64,000 bases of DNA, taken from assembly GCF_001637205.1 (NCBI RefSeq), contig NZ_LVJH01000002.1:310001-374000 (forward strand). The letters are read 5' to 3'. The position numbers were made by a program, and so were the translations under genes. Below, piece after piece: positions 1 to 6,069 of the stretch. The DNA is from Paenibacillus glacialis (GTDB lineage Bacteria; Bacillota; Bacilli; Paenibacillales; Paenibacillaceae). The notes beneath the pieces were generated by a model. The model saw nothing but the letters and a program-made list of their open reading frames with translations, did not search any database and was not told the origin of the DNA. Positions within the stretch are counted from its first letter, which is position 1, and each line of letters starts with the position of its first letter.

Positions 1-110
1 TCGGAATTCACTTTCGGTTTACAAGCCTTACATACACCAACTACAGTCCCATTGTGACTTGCGTAGAAAGTAATTTTACCGACCTGTTTGCAATAGGTAC
101 ATTTCTGCAT
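1..110 (-). CDS. Small zinc-ribbon protein, cut by the left edge
   Basis: The visible N-terminal 36 residues hold two CxxC pairs (CTYC and CKAC) about 20 residues apart, the usual spacing of a four-cysteine zinc ribbon. The C-terminus lies outside the window. The start is uncertain. The ATG at 110 has no clear ribosome binding site, an in-frame GTG lies at 137, and the reading frame stays open back to about 178 with protein-like composition. It follows two genes on the same strand and may be the third member of a small operon. No specific function can be assigned. Confidence 0.5.
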   Translation of the reverse strand, partial: MQKCTYCKQVGKITFYASHNGTVVGVCKACKPKVNS

Positions 111-141
111 TCTTTGTTTATTATTCTTTATTTTCACAAAA

Positions 142-246
142 TCAATGACATTTGCACTCGATCCGAGATCTACGAGGAGCTATGAACAGCAAGCGCAGTA
201 CAACGATTACCATAACCCCCACGATAATTAAGCCAATATATTTCAC
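142..246 (-). CDS. Tiny single-span membrane peptide (34 aa)
   Basis: A GTG start at 246 is preceded by a purine-rich GGGGGAA about nine bases upstream. The product is one hydrophobic helix (residues about 4-23) followed by a basic stretch (PRRSR) and a short CKC tail, so it should sit in the membrane with N-out/C-in topology. It begins about 20 bases after the stop of the DCC-family gene and ends just upstream of the zinc-ribbon gene, which suggests co-transcription. The function is unknown. It could be a chance ORF, but the start context and the helix-plus-positive-charge pattern argue for a real microprotein. Confidence 0.45.
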   Translation of the reverse strand: MKYIGLIIVGVMVIVVLRLLFIAPRRSRIECKCH

Positions 247-264
247 TTAACTGATTCCCCCACA

Positions 265-660
265 TCATTCTAGAAACCTATCCCTAAGCTCCGGCGATGG
301 TAACATACATTGATCGGATTTACCGAACCACCGATACCGATGTCTAGCAATATACCTGTAAGCAACATCTCTTATAAATTTCGGAACAATAATGAGAGCA
401 TATATAAGTGGCCATGGAAATTTCAAGTGTCTAGATATACGTAAGGCCGCTGTTGATTTCGTATAATATTTACCATTTTCAATTAACACGATTGTATTCA
501 TGACTTCTGTGGACAGTCCACTTTTAGCTAGTAACATCTTTCCTGTGTTCGACTGTAAGGAAGCAAAGTGAAATCTTCCAGTAGGATCATGTCGGATTAT
601 AAACCTCGTGGCGCTCTGGCATAAATTACAAACACCATCGATCAATACAACCATACCCAT
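265..660 (-). CDS. DCC (DUF393) family thiol-disulfide oxidoreductase-like protein
   Basis: The N-terminus carries the DxxCxxC signature of the DCC family (D-G-V-C-N-L-C), here in the sequence LIDGVCNLCQ, as in Bacillus YuxK. These are small proteins with a thioredoxin-like fold and presumed redox activity; their physiological substrate is not established. The length, about 131 residues, is typical. A GTG at 666 is possible, but the ATG at 660 or 654 fits better behind the AGAGAGGTGGG ribosome binding site. It is probably first in a short leftward operon with the small ORFs downstream. Confidence 0.8.
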   Translation of the reverse strand: MGMVVLIDGVCNLCQSATRFIIRHDPTGRFHFASLQSNTGKMLLAKSGLSTEVMNTIVLIENGKYYTKSTAALRISRHLKFPWPLIYALIIVPKFIRDVAYRYIARHRYRWFGKSDQCMLPSPELRDRFLE

Positions 661-772
661 TCCCACCTCTCTTCATTACACCTTATTATACCACGCACCA
701 ACCTCGCATTTCTTCTAACACAAAGAAAAAAGCGTAGGATATGTTCCCACGCTTTCTTACTATTCGTACAAT

Positions 773-1051
773 TTACTTCGCAATAGCCTTTTCAAGCCAT
801 TCGTTATCAGTGATCTGCTGCTGTAGAACGCCACCAAAGTTCTCCATACATTTGCAAATGAAGTCTTTGCGACATATAGGACAAGGTGTTTTTAGCAGTC
901 TGCTGATGTTGGTCATTTTCCATTCTGGATAACGGTTATAAAACGTGCGGCACTCTGTTCCGTCTGCCAAATAGATGATGAATTCATACAATCCATCTTT
1001 CTCATTGTTACTGGCTTCTTCCACGTTCGAAATTATTGGTCTGTAAGACAT
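773..1051 (-). CDS. Hypothetical protein with a cysteine cluster
   Basis: The ORF is open from an ATG at 1123. The internal ATG at 1051 has a much better ribosome binding site (GGGTGAT, seven bases upstream), so a product of about 92 residues is preferred. The C-terminal third has CPIC followed by CKC, a possible metal-binding knuckle, and ends in a short helix. I do not recognise the family. No operon partner is evident: the next gene on this strand is separated by a clear gap, and the gpx gene is divergent. Confidence 0.5.
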   Translation of the reverse strand: MSYRPIISNVEEASNNEKDGLYEFIIYLADGTECRTFYNRYPEWKMTNISRLLKTPCPICRKDFICKCMENFGGVLQQQITDNEWLEKAIAK

Positions 1052-1348
1052 CAGTATCACCCATTTTATATTAAATTTGCTAACAAAATCTAAAGAATGC
1101 TCATCCAACAAGTACTTAGACATTTTAATGAATTTTCAACTTGATGTCAATTTATTATACCACTACCGCTATACGGGTGAGTAGTGTTTACCTCATTTCT
1201 GGACAAAACAATAGAATTTTTGAAGATGGTAGATAACTAAATTAGTAAGAATATAATTATATATACAATCTTCTTATGATAAAATTAACAAGAGATTCTT
1301 ATCTTAGCTGAATACACATTTAACGAAATAACCGTGAGGAGATAATAC

Positions 1349-1828
1349 ATGAGTATATACGATTATCAAGTGAATACCATCCGTGGAGAACAGGTCTCTC
1401 TATCGAATTATCAAGGAAAAGTCCTTCTTATCGTCAATACCGCAAGTAAATGTGGTTTCACTCCTCAATACACAGGGTTACAAGAACTCTACGAAAAGTT
1501 TAAAGACCAGAATTTTGAGATTTTAGGTTTCCCAAGCAATCAATTTAAGGAGCAAGAACCAGAATCTAACGACCATATTGAGCAGTTTTGTCAAATTAAT
1601 TATGGTGTAACTTTCCCTTTATTTGAGAAAATAGATGTGAAGGGCGATACCGCCCACCCACTATTCCAGTATCTATCTGCTGAAGCTTCAGGTATTCTAG
1701 GATCTAAAGCTGTGAAGTGGAATTTCACTAAATTTCTAGTCGACAGTGATGGCAAAGTCATTAAACGTTTTGCTCCGACTACTACACCTGATAAACTTCA
1801 ACATTTCATTGAAAAATTGTTAGAATAA
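1349..1828 (+). CDS. Glutathione peroxidase family (thiol peroxidase)
   Basis: The protein is 159 residues, the normal size for bacterial Gpx/BsaA proteins, which reduce hydroperoxides, usually with thioredoxin-type reductants. The peroxidatic cysteine is in NTASKCGFTPQY at about residue 35. The family motifs GFPSNQF and the WNFTKFLVD segment (catalytic Trp and Asn) are present. A strong site, GAGGAG, lies eight bases before the ATG. The upstream AT-rich region contains the 12-bp palindrome ATATAATTATAT (about 1251-1262), which might bind a Fur/PerR-type regulator; that is only inference. A terminator follows immediately. Confidence 0.92.
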   Translation: MSIYDYQVNTIRGEQVSLSNYQGKVLLIVNTASKCGFTPQYTGLQELYEKFKDQNFEILGFPSNQFKEQEPESNDHIEQFCQINYGVTFPLFEKIDVKGDTAHPLFQYLSAEASGILGSKAVKWNFTKFLVDSDGKVIKRFAPTTTPDKLQHFIEKLLE

Positions 1829-1830
1829 AT

Positions 1831-1878
1831 AAAGAGGGTGTTTTTCGTCTATATATCAATAACGAAAAAACACCCTTT
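1831..1878 (+). terminator. Rho-independent terminator of the gpx gene
   Basis: The arms AGAGGGTGTTTTTCGT and ACGAAAAAACACCCTTT form a long hairpin directly after the gpx stop codon, and a T-rich tract follows. Confidence 0.8.
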
Positions 1879-1913
1879 CTTGTTTCTTGGCAGTCGTAGC
1901 GTATAAAATAGAC

Positions 1914-1950
1914 AACAAAAAAACCTTGCTGGAAGCAAGGTTTTTTTGTT
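1914..1950 (-). terminator. Terminator of tRNA-Leu (possibly bidirectional)
   Basis: AACAAAAAAACCTTGCT and AAGCAAGGTTTTTTTGTT pair around a short loop. Seen from the minus strand the hairpin lies just downstream of the tRNA-Leu gene and ends in a T tract. Confidence 0.8.
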
Positions 1951-1960
1951 TAACTTATAA

Positions 1961-2042
1961 TGCGGTCGGCGGGATTTGAACCCGCACACCCAATGGGCAC
2001 TACCCCCTCAAGGTAGCGTGTCTGCCGTTCCACCACGACCGC
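1961..2042 (-). tRNA. tRNA-Leu (anticodon GAG)
   Basis: The cloverleaf is complete. The acceptor arms GCGGTCG and CGACCGC pair perfectly, the anticodon stem CTACC/GGTAG encloses the loop TTGAGGG (anticodon GAG), and there is a long class II variable arm and a T arm with GGTTCAAATCC. CCA is not encoded. Forty consecutive bases (1998-2037) are identical to the second Leu(GAG) gene at 4096-4177. Confidence 0.95.
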
Positions 2043-2438
2043 GTAAAATAAAGAGGATCAACTTTTAACAATACAATATATTTTACATGGATCGCCATCA
2101 AAAGTAAAGAGGAACACCCTATATAATCATAATTGCATACATATTGTATTGTCTGACAATCACCCTAATTCCATCTACTAATTCCTAACGCTTCGCACAA
2201 CAACCTCTTTGTCATCCATTTTTTCTTAATTTAGATGTTCAATTCTCTCATAAATAGTCTGCATCGTACGCTCAACTTCCAGTGTTGCCTAATAAAATTA
2301 AAAATGACGTATATATGTACAACCTATTGAACTGTGACGTAATAAACGTATATAATAATCGTTATATGTCCATTGAATTATATCACAAAATTTCCACGAT
2401 TTTGTAATATTCCATTCATTTTCTAGGGGAGAGTACTC
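2043..2438. other. Intergenic region without a recognisable gene
   Basis: About 400 bases of AT-rich sequence lie between tRNA-Leu and the PAS gene. It must hold the tRNA promoter (minus strand) and the PAS gene promoter (plus strand). I see no convincing coding region, repeat or riboswitch. Confidence 0.5.
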
Positions 2439-3071
2439 ATGACAAATTTGAACACTACACTTCATAACGAAATCATTCATTCATTGCAGCAAAGCATTGC
2501 AGTCCTAGATTGTGATGGTTGTGTTATTACTGTAAATCCAGCTTGGATAGTTATGTCTACGTCTAATAAAATCCCTTCAGACTTTCAATGGATTGGTGTT
2601 AATTTTTTTCAAATTTGTGAATCCTCTTTTCTCATGGAAGAAATAGAAATAAATACTTTGTTAATAACCTCCTTCCACTCCATTCTTCAAGGACATATAC
2701 ATACATTTTCTCACAACTTTAGCATGCTGATAAATCATAAGACGGAATGGTTCGTATTAGATGTATCCCCACTCTTAACCTTTGGAATGAATTCTATTAA
2801 GGGAGCTATTGTAACACTCACGAATATTACCGCAAGTAAACAATTGGAACATGATTTACAGGAATCTCTTTCGCAAATCCGAACCCTTCGAGGACTCATA
2901 CCCATCTGTGCTGTCTGCAAACGAATCAAAGATGACGAGCTATGGAATGCTATTGAGAACTTCTTAGAGAAACATACTTACGCTGAGTTCACTCATGATA
3001 TCTGCCCCGATTGTATACGTAGTCTATACCCTAAATACTCTTTTGTATTGGATCGCCCATCCGAATCATAA
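2439..3071 (+). CDS. PAS-domain protein with cysteine-rich C-terminal motif
   Basis: The 210-residue protein has a PAS fold (about residues 10-150). Near the N-terminus is IAVLDCDGCVITVNPAWIVM; later come DVSPL and GAIVTLTNITASKQLEHDL, the usual end of PAS/PAC. The C-terminus carries a motif often fused to PAS domains, with IPICAVCKRIKDD followed by CPDC, which I read as a structural or metal-binding cysteine cluster. There is no kinase, GGDEF or HTH output domain, so it is a stand-alone sensor or an adaptor for a partner encoded elsewhere. GGGGAGAG lies just upstream of the ATG. It sits between two tRNA-Leu genes, next to decayed genes. Confidence 0.75.
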   Translation: MTNLNTTLHNEIIHSLQQSIAVLDCDGCVITVNPAWIVMSTSNKIPSDFQWIGVNFFQICESSFLMEEIEINTLLITSFHSILQGHIHTFSHNFSMLINHKTEWFVLDVSPLLTFGMNSIKGAIVTLTNITASKQLEHDLQESLSQIRTLRGLIPICAVCKRIKDDELWNAIENFLEKHTYAEFTHDICPDCIRSLYPKYSFVLDRPSES

Positions 3072-3174
3072 TTCAAGACGAAGTTAACGTTATCTTAAGT
3101 TGACTTTGTTTAGTGATTGACAGATTTTCATTGTCATACATATATTTGCCACAACAACTATATGTATAAAGGAT

Positions 3175-3389
3175 GTATTTAATCTGTTAGAATCACAATC
3201 CCCCAAACAGTCCATCGGGTACAAATAAGCCTCTATATTCCACAAAATAAGCACCTTGTTCGCTTACTACTCAAACCCTATGACATTACCCCTGAGCAAT
3301 GGTCCGTTCTCTATCAGGTATACCTCGAAGAAGGAATTAACCAAAAGGAGATCTTATCTAACACTATCATTCATTCAACAGTACTTTAG
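3175..3389 (+). pseudogene. Remnant of a MarR-family transcriptional regulator
   Basis: Two reading frames give MarR-like sequence. One covers about 3175-3225 (VFNLLESQ), and after a frameshift a second reads VQISLYI, then LLLKPYDITPEQWSVLYQVY and LEEGINQKEIL before a TAG at 3387. This is the N-terminal half of a MarR protein up to the helix-turn-helix; the rest of the DNA-binding domain is gone. The decayed SDR gene on the opposite strand begins where the homology ends. No function is expected. Confidence 0.7.
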
Positions 3390-3930
3390 CGTAATATTCA
3401 CCCCAGTGTGGTTGCGTTCTATCCTTATCCTGATATTCATACTCTTCTACAAGTTCCCACGTACTAAATGACTTTCCTGATTTCAGCATAATATTAGGAT
3501 CCGCAGCCAGTGATGCTTACTGCTCGCCCAATGTACCAAGGCGTTTCTGAAGCTATAAAATGAGGATCTTTACGCGCACCCTCTTGGCAAGTTTCCTCTG
3601 TCACACCAAAGTGTTCAAGCATCGCCTCCGAACGTAGAAAGCCAGGTGTAAGGGCGATCGCAGCAACATTGAAATCACGCAAGTCAGCAGCCATTGCAGT
3701 AGCTAAATGAATGACTGAAGTTTTGGCAAGACTATAATACAGATTACCCCGGTAATCGTAGTTGAGACCATCCGTTATTTCAATGATTAATCCGCTCTTT
3801 CTCTTCTTCAACATGGGTGCCCCATAATAACTCGTGATCATATGCGAAAATACAGCACGGTGTTGCATTAATAACCTGCTCCTCGGGTAGCTCCAGCCAC
3901 CACAGCGATCTTGCCATATAAATCCGGCAT
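3367..3930 (-). pseudogene. Decayed short-chain dehydrogenase/reductase (SDR)
   Basis: From an ATG at 3930 with a good ribosome binding site (GAGGGAT) the frame reads a classic SDR N-terminus, ending in IAVVAGATRGAG (the NAD(P)-binding glycine motif). The sequence then jumps directly to the middle of the enzyme (QHRAVFSHMITSYYGAPM, LIIEITDG, YYSLAKTSV with the YxxxK pair, LTPGFLRSEAMLEHFGVTEE). Roughly the first third after the glycine motif is therefore deleted. Near 3513 a one-base frameshift follows GRAV. The lost frame continues as LAADPNIMLKSGKSFSTWE and PHWGEYYAKVLLNE to a stop at 3367. The neighbour on the other strand is a MarR remnant. Confidence 0.85.
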
Positions 3931-4043
3931 ACTACGATCCCTCTGCTCTTATTATTTATCAAAATTTGCTCTTCATTCGATTAAAAAGTGTTGGATAATA
4001 GTATAGTTTAAACCTGCATATCGAAGCAAGATTGTGTTCAAAC

Positions 4044-4077
4044 AACAAAAAGAATCCTTACCGTAGTAAGGACTCTT
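4044..4077 (-). terminator. Terminator of the Glu-Lys-Leu tRNA unit
   Basis: On the minus strand AGTCCTTAC, TACG, GTAAGGATT form a hairpin followed by CTTTTTGTTGTTTG, immediately after tRNA-Leu. Confidence 0.85.
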
Positions 4078-4095
4078 CATAGATAAAGCTATAAT

Positions 4096-4177
4096 GCGGG
4101 CGAGAGGATTTGAACCTCCACGGGGTTGCCCCCACTACCCCCTCAAGGTAGCGTGTCTGCCGTTCCACCACGTCCGC
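4096..4177 (-). tRNA. tRNA-Leu (anticodon GAG), second copy, acceptor-stem mismatch
   Basis: It has the same anticodon loop (TTGAGGG, anticodon GAG) and the same 40-base core as the gene at 1961-2042, with a different variable arm and T stem. The acceptor stem pairs GCGGACG with CGCCCGC, giving an A-C mismatch at position 5-68. The first copy has a perfect stem. No CCA is encoded. It is the last gene of a Glu-Lys-Leu unit. Confidence 0.9.
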
Positions 4178-4186
4178 GTAAAATAA

Positions 4187-4262
4187 TGGTGAGCCATGAA
4201 GGATTCGAACCTTCGACACCCTGATTAAAAGTCAGGTGCTCTACCAACTGAGCTAATGGCTC
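4187..4262 (-). tRNA. tRNA-Lys (anticodon TTT)
   Basis: The acceptor arms are GAGCCAT and ATGGCTC, the D arm is AGCTCAGTTGGTAGAGC, and the anticodon loop is CTTTTAA. The T arm contains GGTTCGAATCC and the CCA end is encoded. Confidence 0.96.
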
Positions 4263-4320
4263 TCGGTGACTTCACAATGATGTGTGCCATAAGTAAGTGA
4301 GGATAAGAATAATAATAAAA

Positions 4321-4395
4321 TGGTGACCCGTAGGGGAATCGAACCCCTGTTACCTCCGTGAAAGGGAGGTGTCTTAACCGCTTGACCAACGGGCC
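4321..4395 (-). tRNA. tRNA-Glu (anticodon TTC)
   Basis: The acceptor arms are GGCCCGT and ACGGGTC, with one G-T pair. The anticodon loop CTTTCAC lies in a CCTCC/GGAGG stem, the T arm contains GGTTCGATTCC, and CCA is encoded. Confidence 0.96.
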
Positions 4396-4470
4396 ATAAT
4401 GATACAATTCTTGTGACAACAAAAATTATTATAGCAAATAACTAATTCCATGACAAGAACTTTTTTCGAA

Positions 4471-4497
4471 ACAAAAAAGAACCTTTACAGGTTCTTG
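4471..4497 (-). terminator. Terminator between the Asn-Ser and Glu-Lys-Leu tRNA units
   Basis: On the minus strand AAGAACCTGTAAAGGTTCTT is followed by TTTTGTTT, 37 bases after tRNA-Ser. It splits the five clustered tRNAs into two transcription units. Confidence 0.8.
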
Positions 4498-4533
4498 GTT
4501 CATTACTCATGATATCAGCTATTGTAAAAAATA

Positions 4534-4625
4534 TGGCGGAGAGAGTGGGATTCGAACCCACGCACCGCTTACGCAGTCTAACCCCTTAGCAGAGGGTCCC
4601 CTTATAGCCACTTGGGTATCTCTCC
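4534..4625 (-). tRNA. tRNA-Ser (anticodon GCT)
   Basis: This is a class II tRNA with a long variable arm (ACTGCGTAAGCGGT). The acceptor arms are GGAGAGA and TCTCTCC, the anticodon loop is CTGCTAA, the discriminator is G, and CCA is encoded. Confidence 0.95.
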
Positions 4626-4636
4626 AAAAATAATAA

Positions 4637-4712
4637 TGGCTCCCCGAACAGGACTCGAACCTGTGACAACTCGATTAACAGTCGAGTGCTCTACCAACTG
4701 AGCTATCAGGGA
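4637..4712 (-). tRNA. tRNA-Asn (anticodon GTT)
   Basis: The acceptor arms are TCCCTGA and TCGGGGA, the anticodon loop is CTGTTAA, the T arm contains GGTTCGAGTCC, and CCA is encoded. It is the first gene of the Asn-Ser unit. Confidence 0.96.
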
Positions 4713-4743
4713 ACAATAACCATGAATTACAATCATTAATATA

Positions 4744-5235
4744 TCACTCTGAGCGATTCGAGTCAAGATCATATATACGTAATTTGCCGCTACATTTCCC
4801 ACAACGATACCGCTTTGGATCCACTTTTCGCTTACGAAGATACTCCATTCCACATTGACTGCAAGTAAGCTTATATCGGTAAGGCTGAGGTTTTCTAGCC
4901 TTTGTCCCAGGTAGCGACTGACAAAATCTACTACCCCCTACTTGCTTTAAGAGCTGTTTAAACTCTGGATCACGATGTCGATACCCTCTACCTCTCAGAT
5001 GCAGGTGGTAGTGACATAACTCATGTTTAATGATCTTTTCTACTTCTTCGTTGCCGAAGTTATCTAGGTGATGTGGATTAATCTCTATGTTGTGCCCTTT
5101 CAGGAAATATCTCCCTCCAGTAGAAGACAATCGCCCATTAAACATGGCCTGATGTTGAAATGGGACTCCGAAACTGCTTATTGAAATTTCCTCCACCCAT
5201 GCCTGCAGTTCCTCATTAATCATCTTTTCTTTCAT
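4744..5235 (-). CDS. sprT: SprT-family zinc protein
   Basis: The zinc-protease signature HELCHYH is at about residue 71. It is followed by a C-terminal zinc ribbon with CSQC and CGKC, the layout of the SprT family (B. subtilis YdcK). The 163-residue length is about normal. The family resembles metalloproteases related to Spartan; its substrate in Firmicutes is not established. Two in-frame ATGs (5235 and 5223) are possible and neither has an ideal ribosome binding site. The position, with cmpA and tex upstream and tRNAs downstream, matches the B. subtilis order. Confidence 0.88.
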   Translation of the reverse strand: MKEKMINEELQAWVEEISISSFGVPFQHQAMFNGRLSSTGGRYFLKGHNIEINPHHLDNFGNEEVEKIIKHELCHYHLHLRGRGYRHRDPEFKQLLKQVGGSRFCQSLPGTKARKPQPYRYKLTCSQCGMEYLRKRKVDPKRYRCGKCSGKLRIYDLDSNRSE

Positions 5236-5420
5236 AGATCGGTAACGTTTCCTTTCGATATAATCTTATAGAAACAAACAATACGAGATTTCATATATCT
5301 TTTAGTTCAATCCATATACTTGAATTTTAACTTCTTCATAGGCTACACTGTCAAGTATACTGATTAAGAGAAAAGATAGTATAGCATTTATTCATTTACT
5401 AAGGAGGATTCCTACAAGAT

Positions 5421-5771
5421 ATGGCAAAGATGAGATATGTTATTTTACAGCTACAACAAGAACTACAATTTGTAGAAATGCCTGCAGACTACGCTTACCA
5501 GCTGAGTGCCCTGAATTTACGCCTCAACAAAGAGATTAACAAACTAACAGCCCTTGATATTCCCACCTTACCTTTAGCTATCGCTGAATGCGATGCTCTG
5601 GATCTTTTGCAAGAACAATATTCGGTGCACAATGGACTACATTACATTAACGAACTAGAACAATCCTTTGCATCTGTTGATGAGAAAAGTTATCCAATCA
5701 TATCGCTGCTCACAGAAATCCGAGCTCTTCAAGCGCAACTAGAACAATGGTACGAAGAAGAATTACAATAG
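5421..5771 (+). CDS. Hypothetical protein (116 aa), helical
   Basis: The start is well defined by AAGGAGGATT ahead of the ATG. The product is rich in Leu, Gln and Glu with heptad-like spacing (for example LQLQQELQFVE near the start and LRLNKEINKLTAL in the middle). It should be a soluble helical or coiled-coil protein with no signal peptide or membrane span. I do not recognise the family. The cmpA gene begins about 80 bases downstream on the same strand, so the two may be co-transcribed. Confidence 0.65.
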   Translation: MAKMRYVILQLQQELQFVEMPADYAYQLSALNLRLNKEINKLTALDIPTLPLAIAECDALDLLQEQYSVHNGLHYINELEQSFASVDEKSYPIISLLTEIRALQAQLEQWYEEELQ

Positions 5772-5851
5772 ATATCATGTAGACCTGCACAATGTGGGCT
5801 TCTCCTCCATATGTTAAAGATACAGATGGAATGCAAGAGGAGGAGATACCC

Positions 5852-5983
5852 TTGCCGCAATGGCTTAGCAATCAATTAATGCGCGCTTTTAGCAAAAGAG
5901 ACCGTCGCCAGATTAAACTGCTTAATGAGTGCTGGTTTTTCTACCGCAATGCTCCTGATGATAACAGTAGTAGGTCTTCATAA
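5852..5983 (+). CDS. cmpA: Cortex morphogenetic protein CmpA
   Basis: The 43-residue product begins LPQWLSNQLMRAF and contains RDRRQIKLLNECWFFYRN, the near-invariant core of CmpA. That small sporulation protein takes part in quality control of spore envelope assembly and is linked to ClpXP-dependent degradation of SpoIVA. The start is a TTG placed seven bases after AGGAGGAG; longer reading from an upstream ATG lacks a binding site and adds non-conserved sequence. Its place between sprT and tex is as in other Bacillales. A mother-cell sigma promoter is expected from family knowledge but I could not pinpoint it. Confidence 0.9.
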   Translation: MPQWLSNQLMRAFSKRDRRQIKLLNECWFFYRNAPDDNSSRSS

Positions 5984-6005
5984 GTAACAATATACTTATA
6001 GTTGT

Positions 6006-6050
6006 ACCAAAAAGCTTCGCCACCCTTAAACGGAGGCGAAGCTTTTTGGT
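6006..6050. terminator. Bidirectional terminator between cmpA and tex
   Basis: ACCAAAAAGCTTCGCC and GGCGAAGCTTTTTGGT are perfect inverted arms with A and T tracts. They serve cmpA on the plus strand and tex on the minus strand. Confidence 0.9.
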
Positions 6051-6069
6051 ATATCCAGCAATCAGGTGA

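Noticed and set aside
1251-1262. Palindrome ATATAATTATAT as a PerR box before gpx
   Set aside because: It is a low-complexity AT palindrome in an AT-rich spacer and does not clearly match the PerR consensus.
3256-3471. A 71-codon plus-strand ORF near the MarR remnant
   Set aside because: The neighbouring frame gives clear MarR sequence and the opposite strand gives SDR sequence; this frame is a by-product of the two decayed genes.
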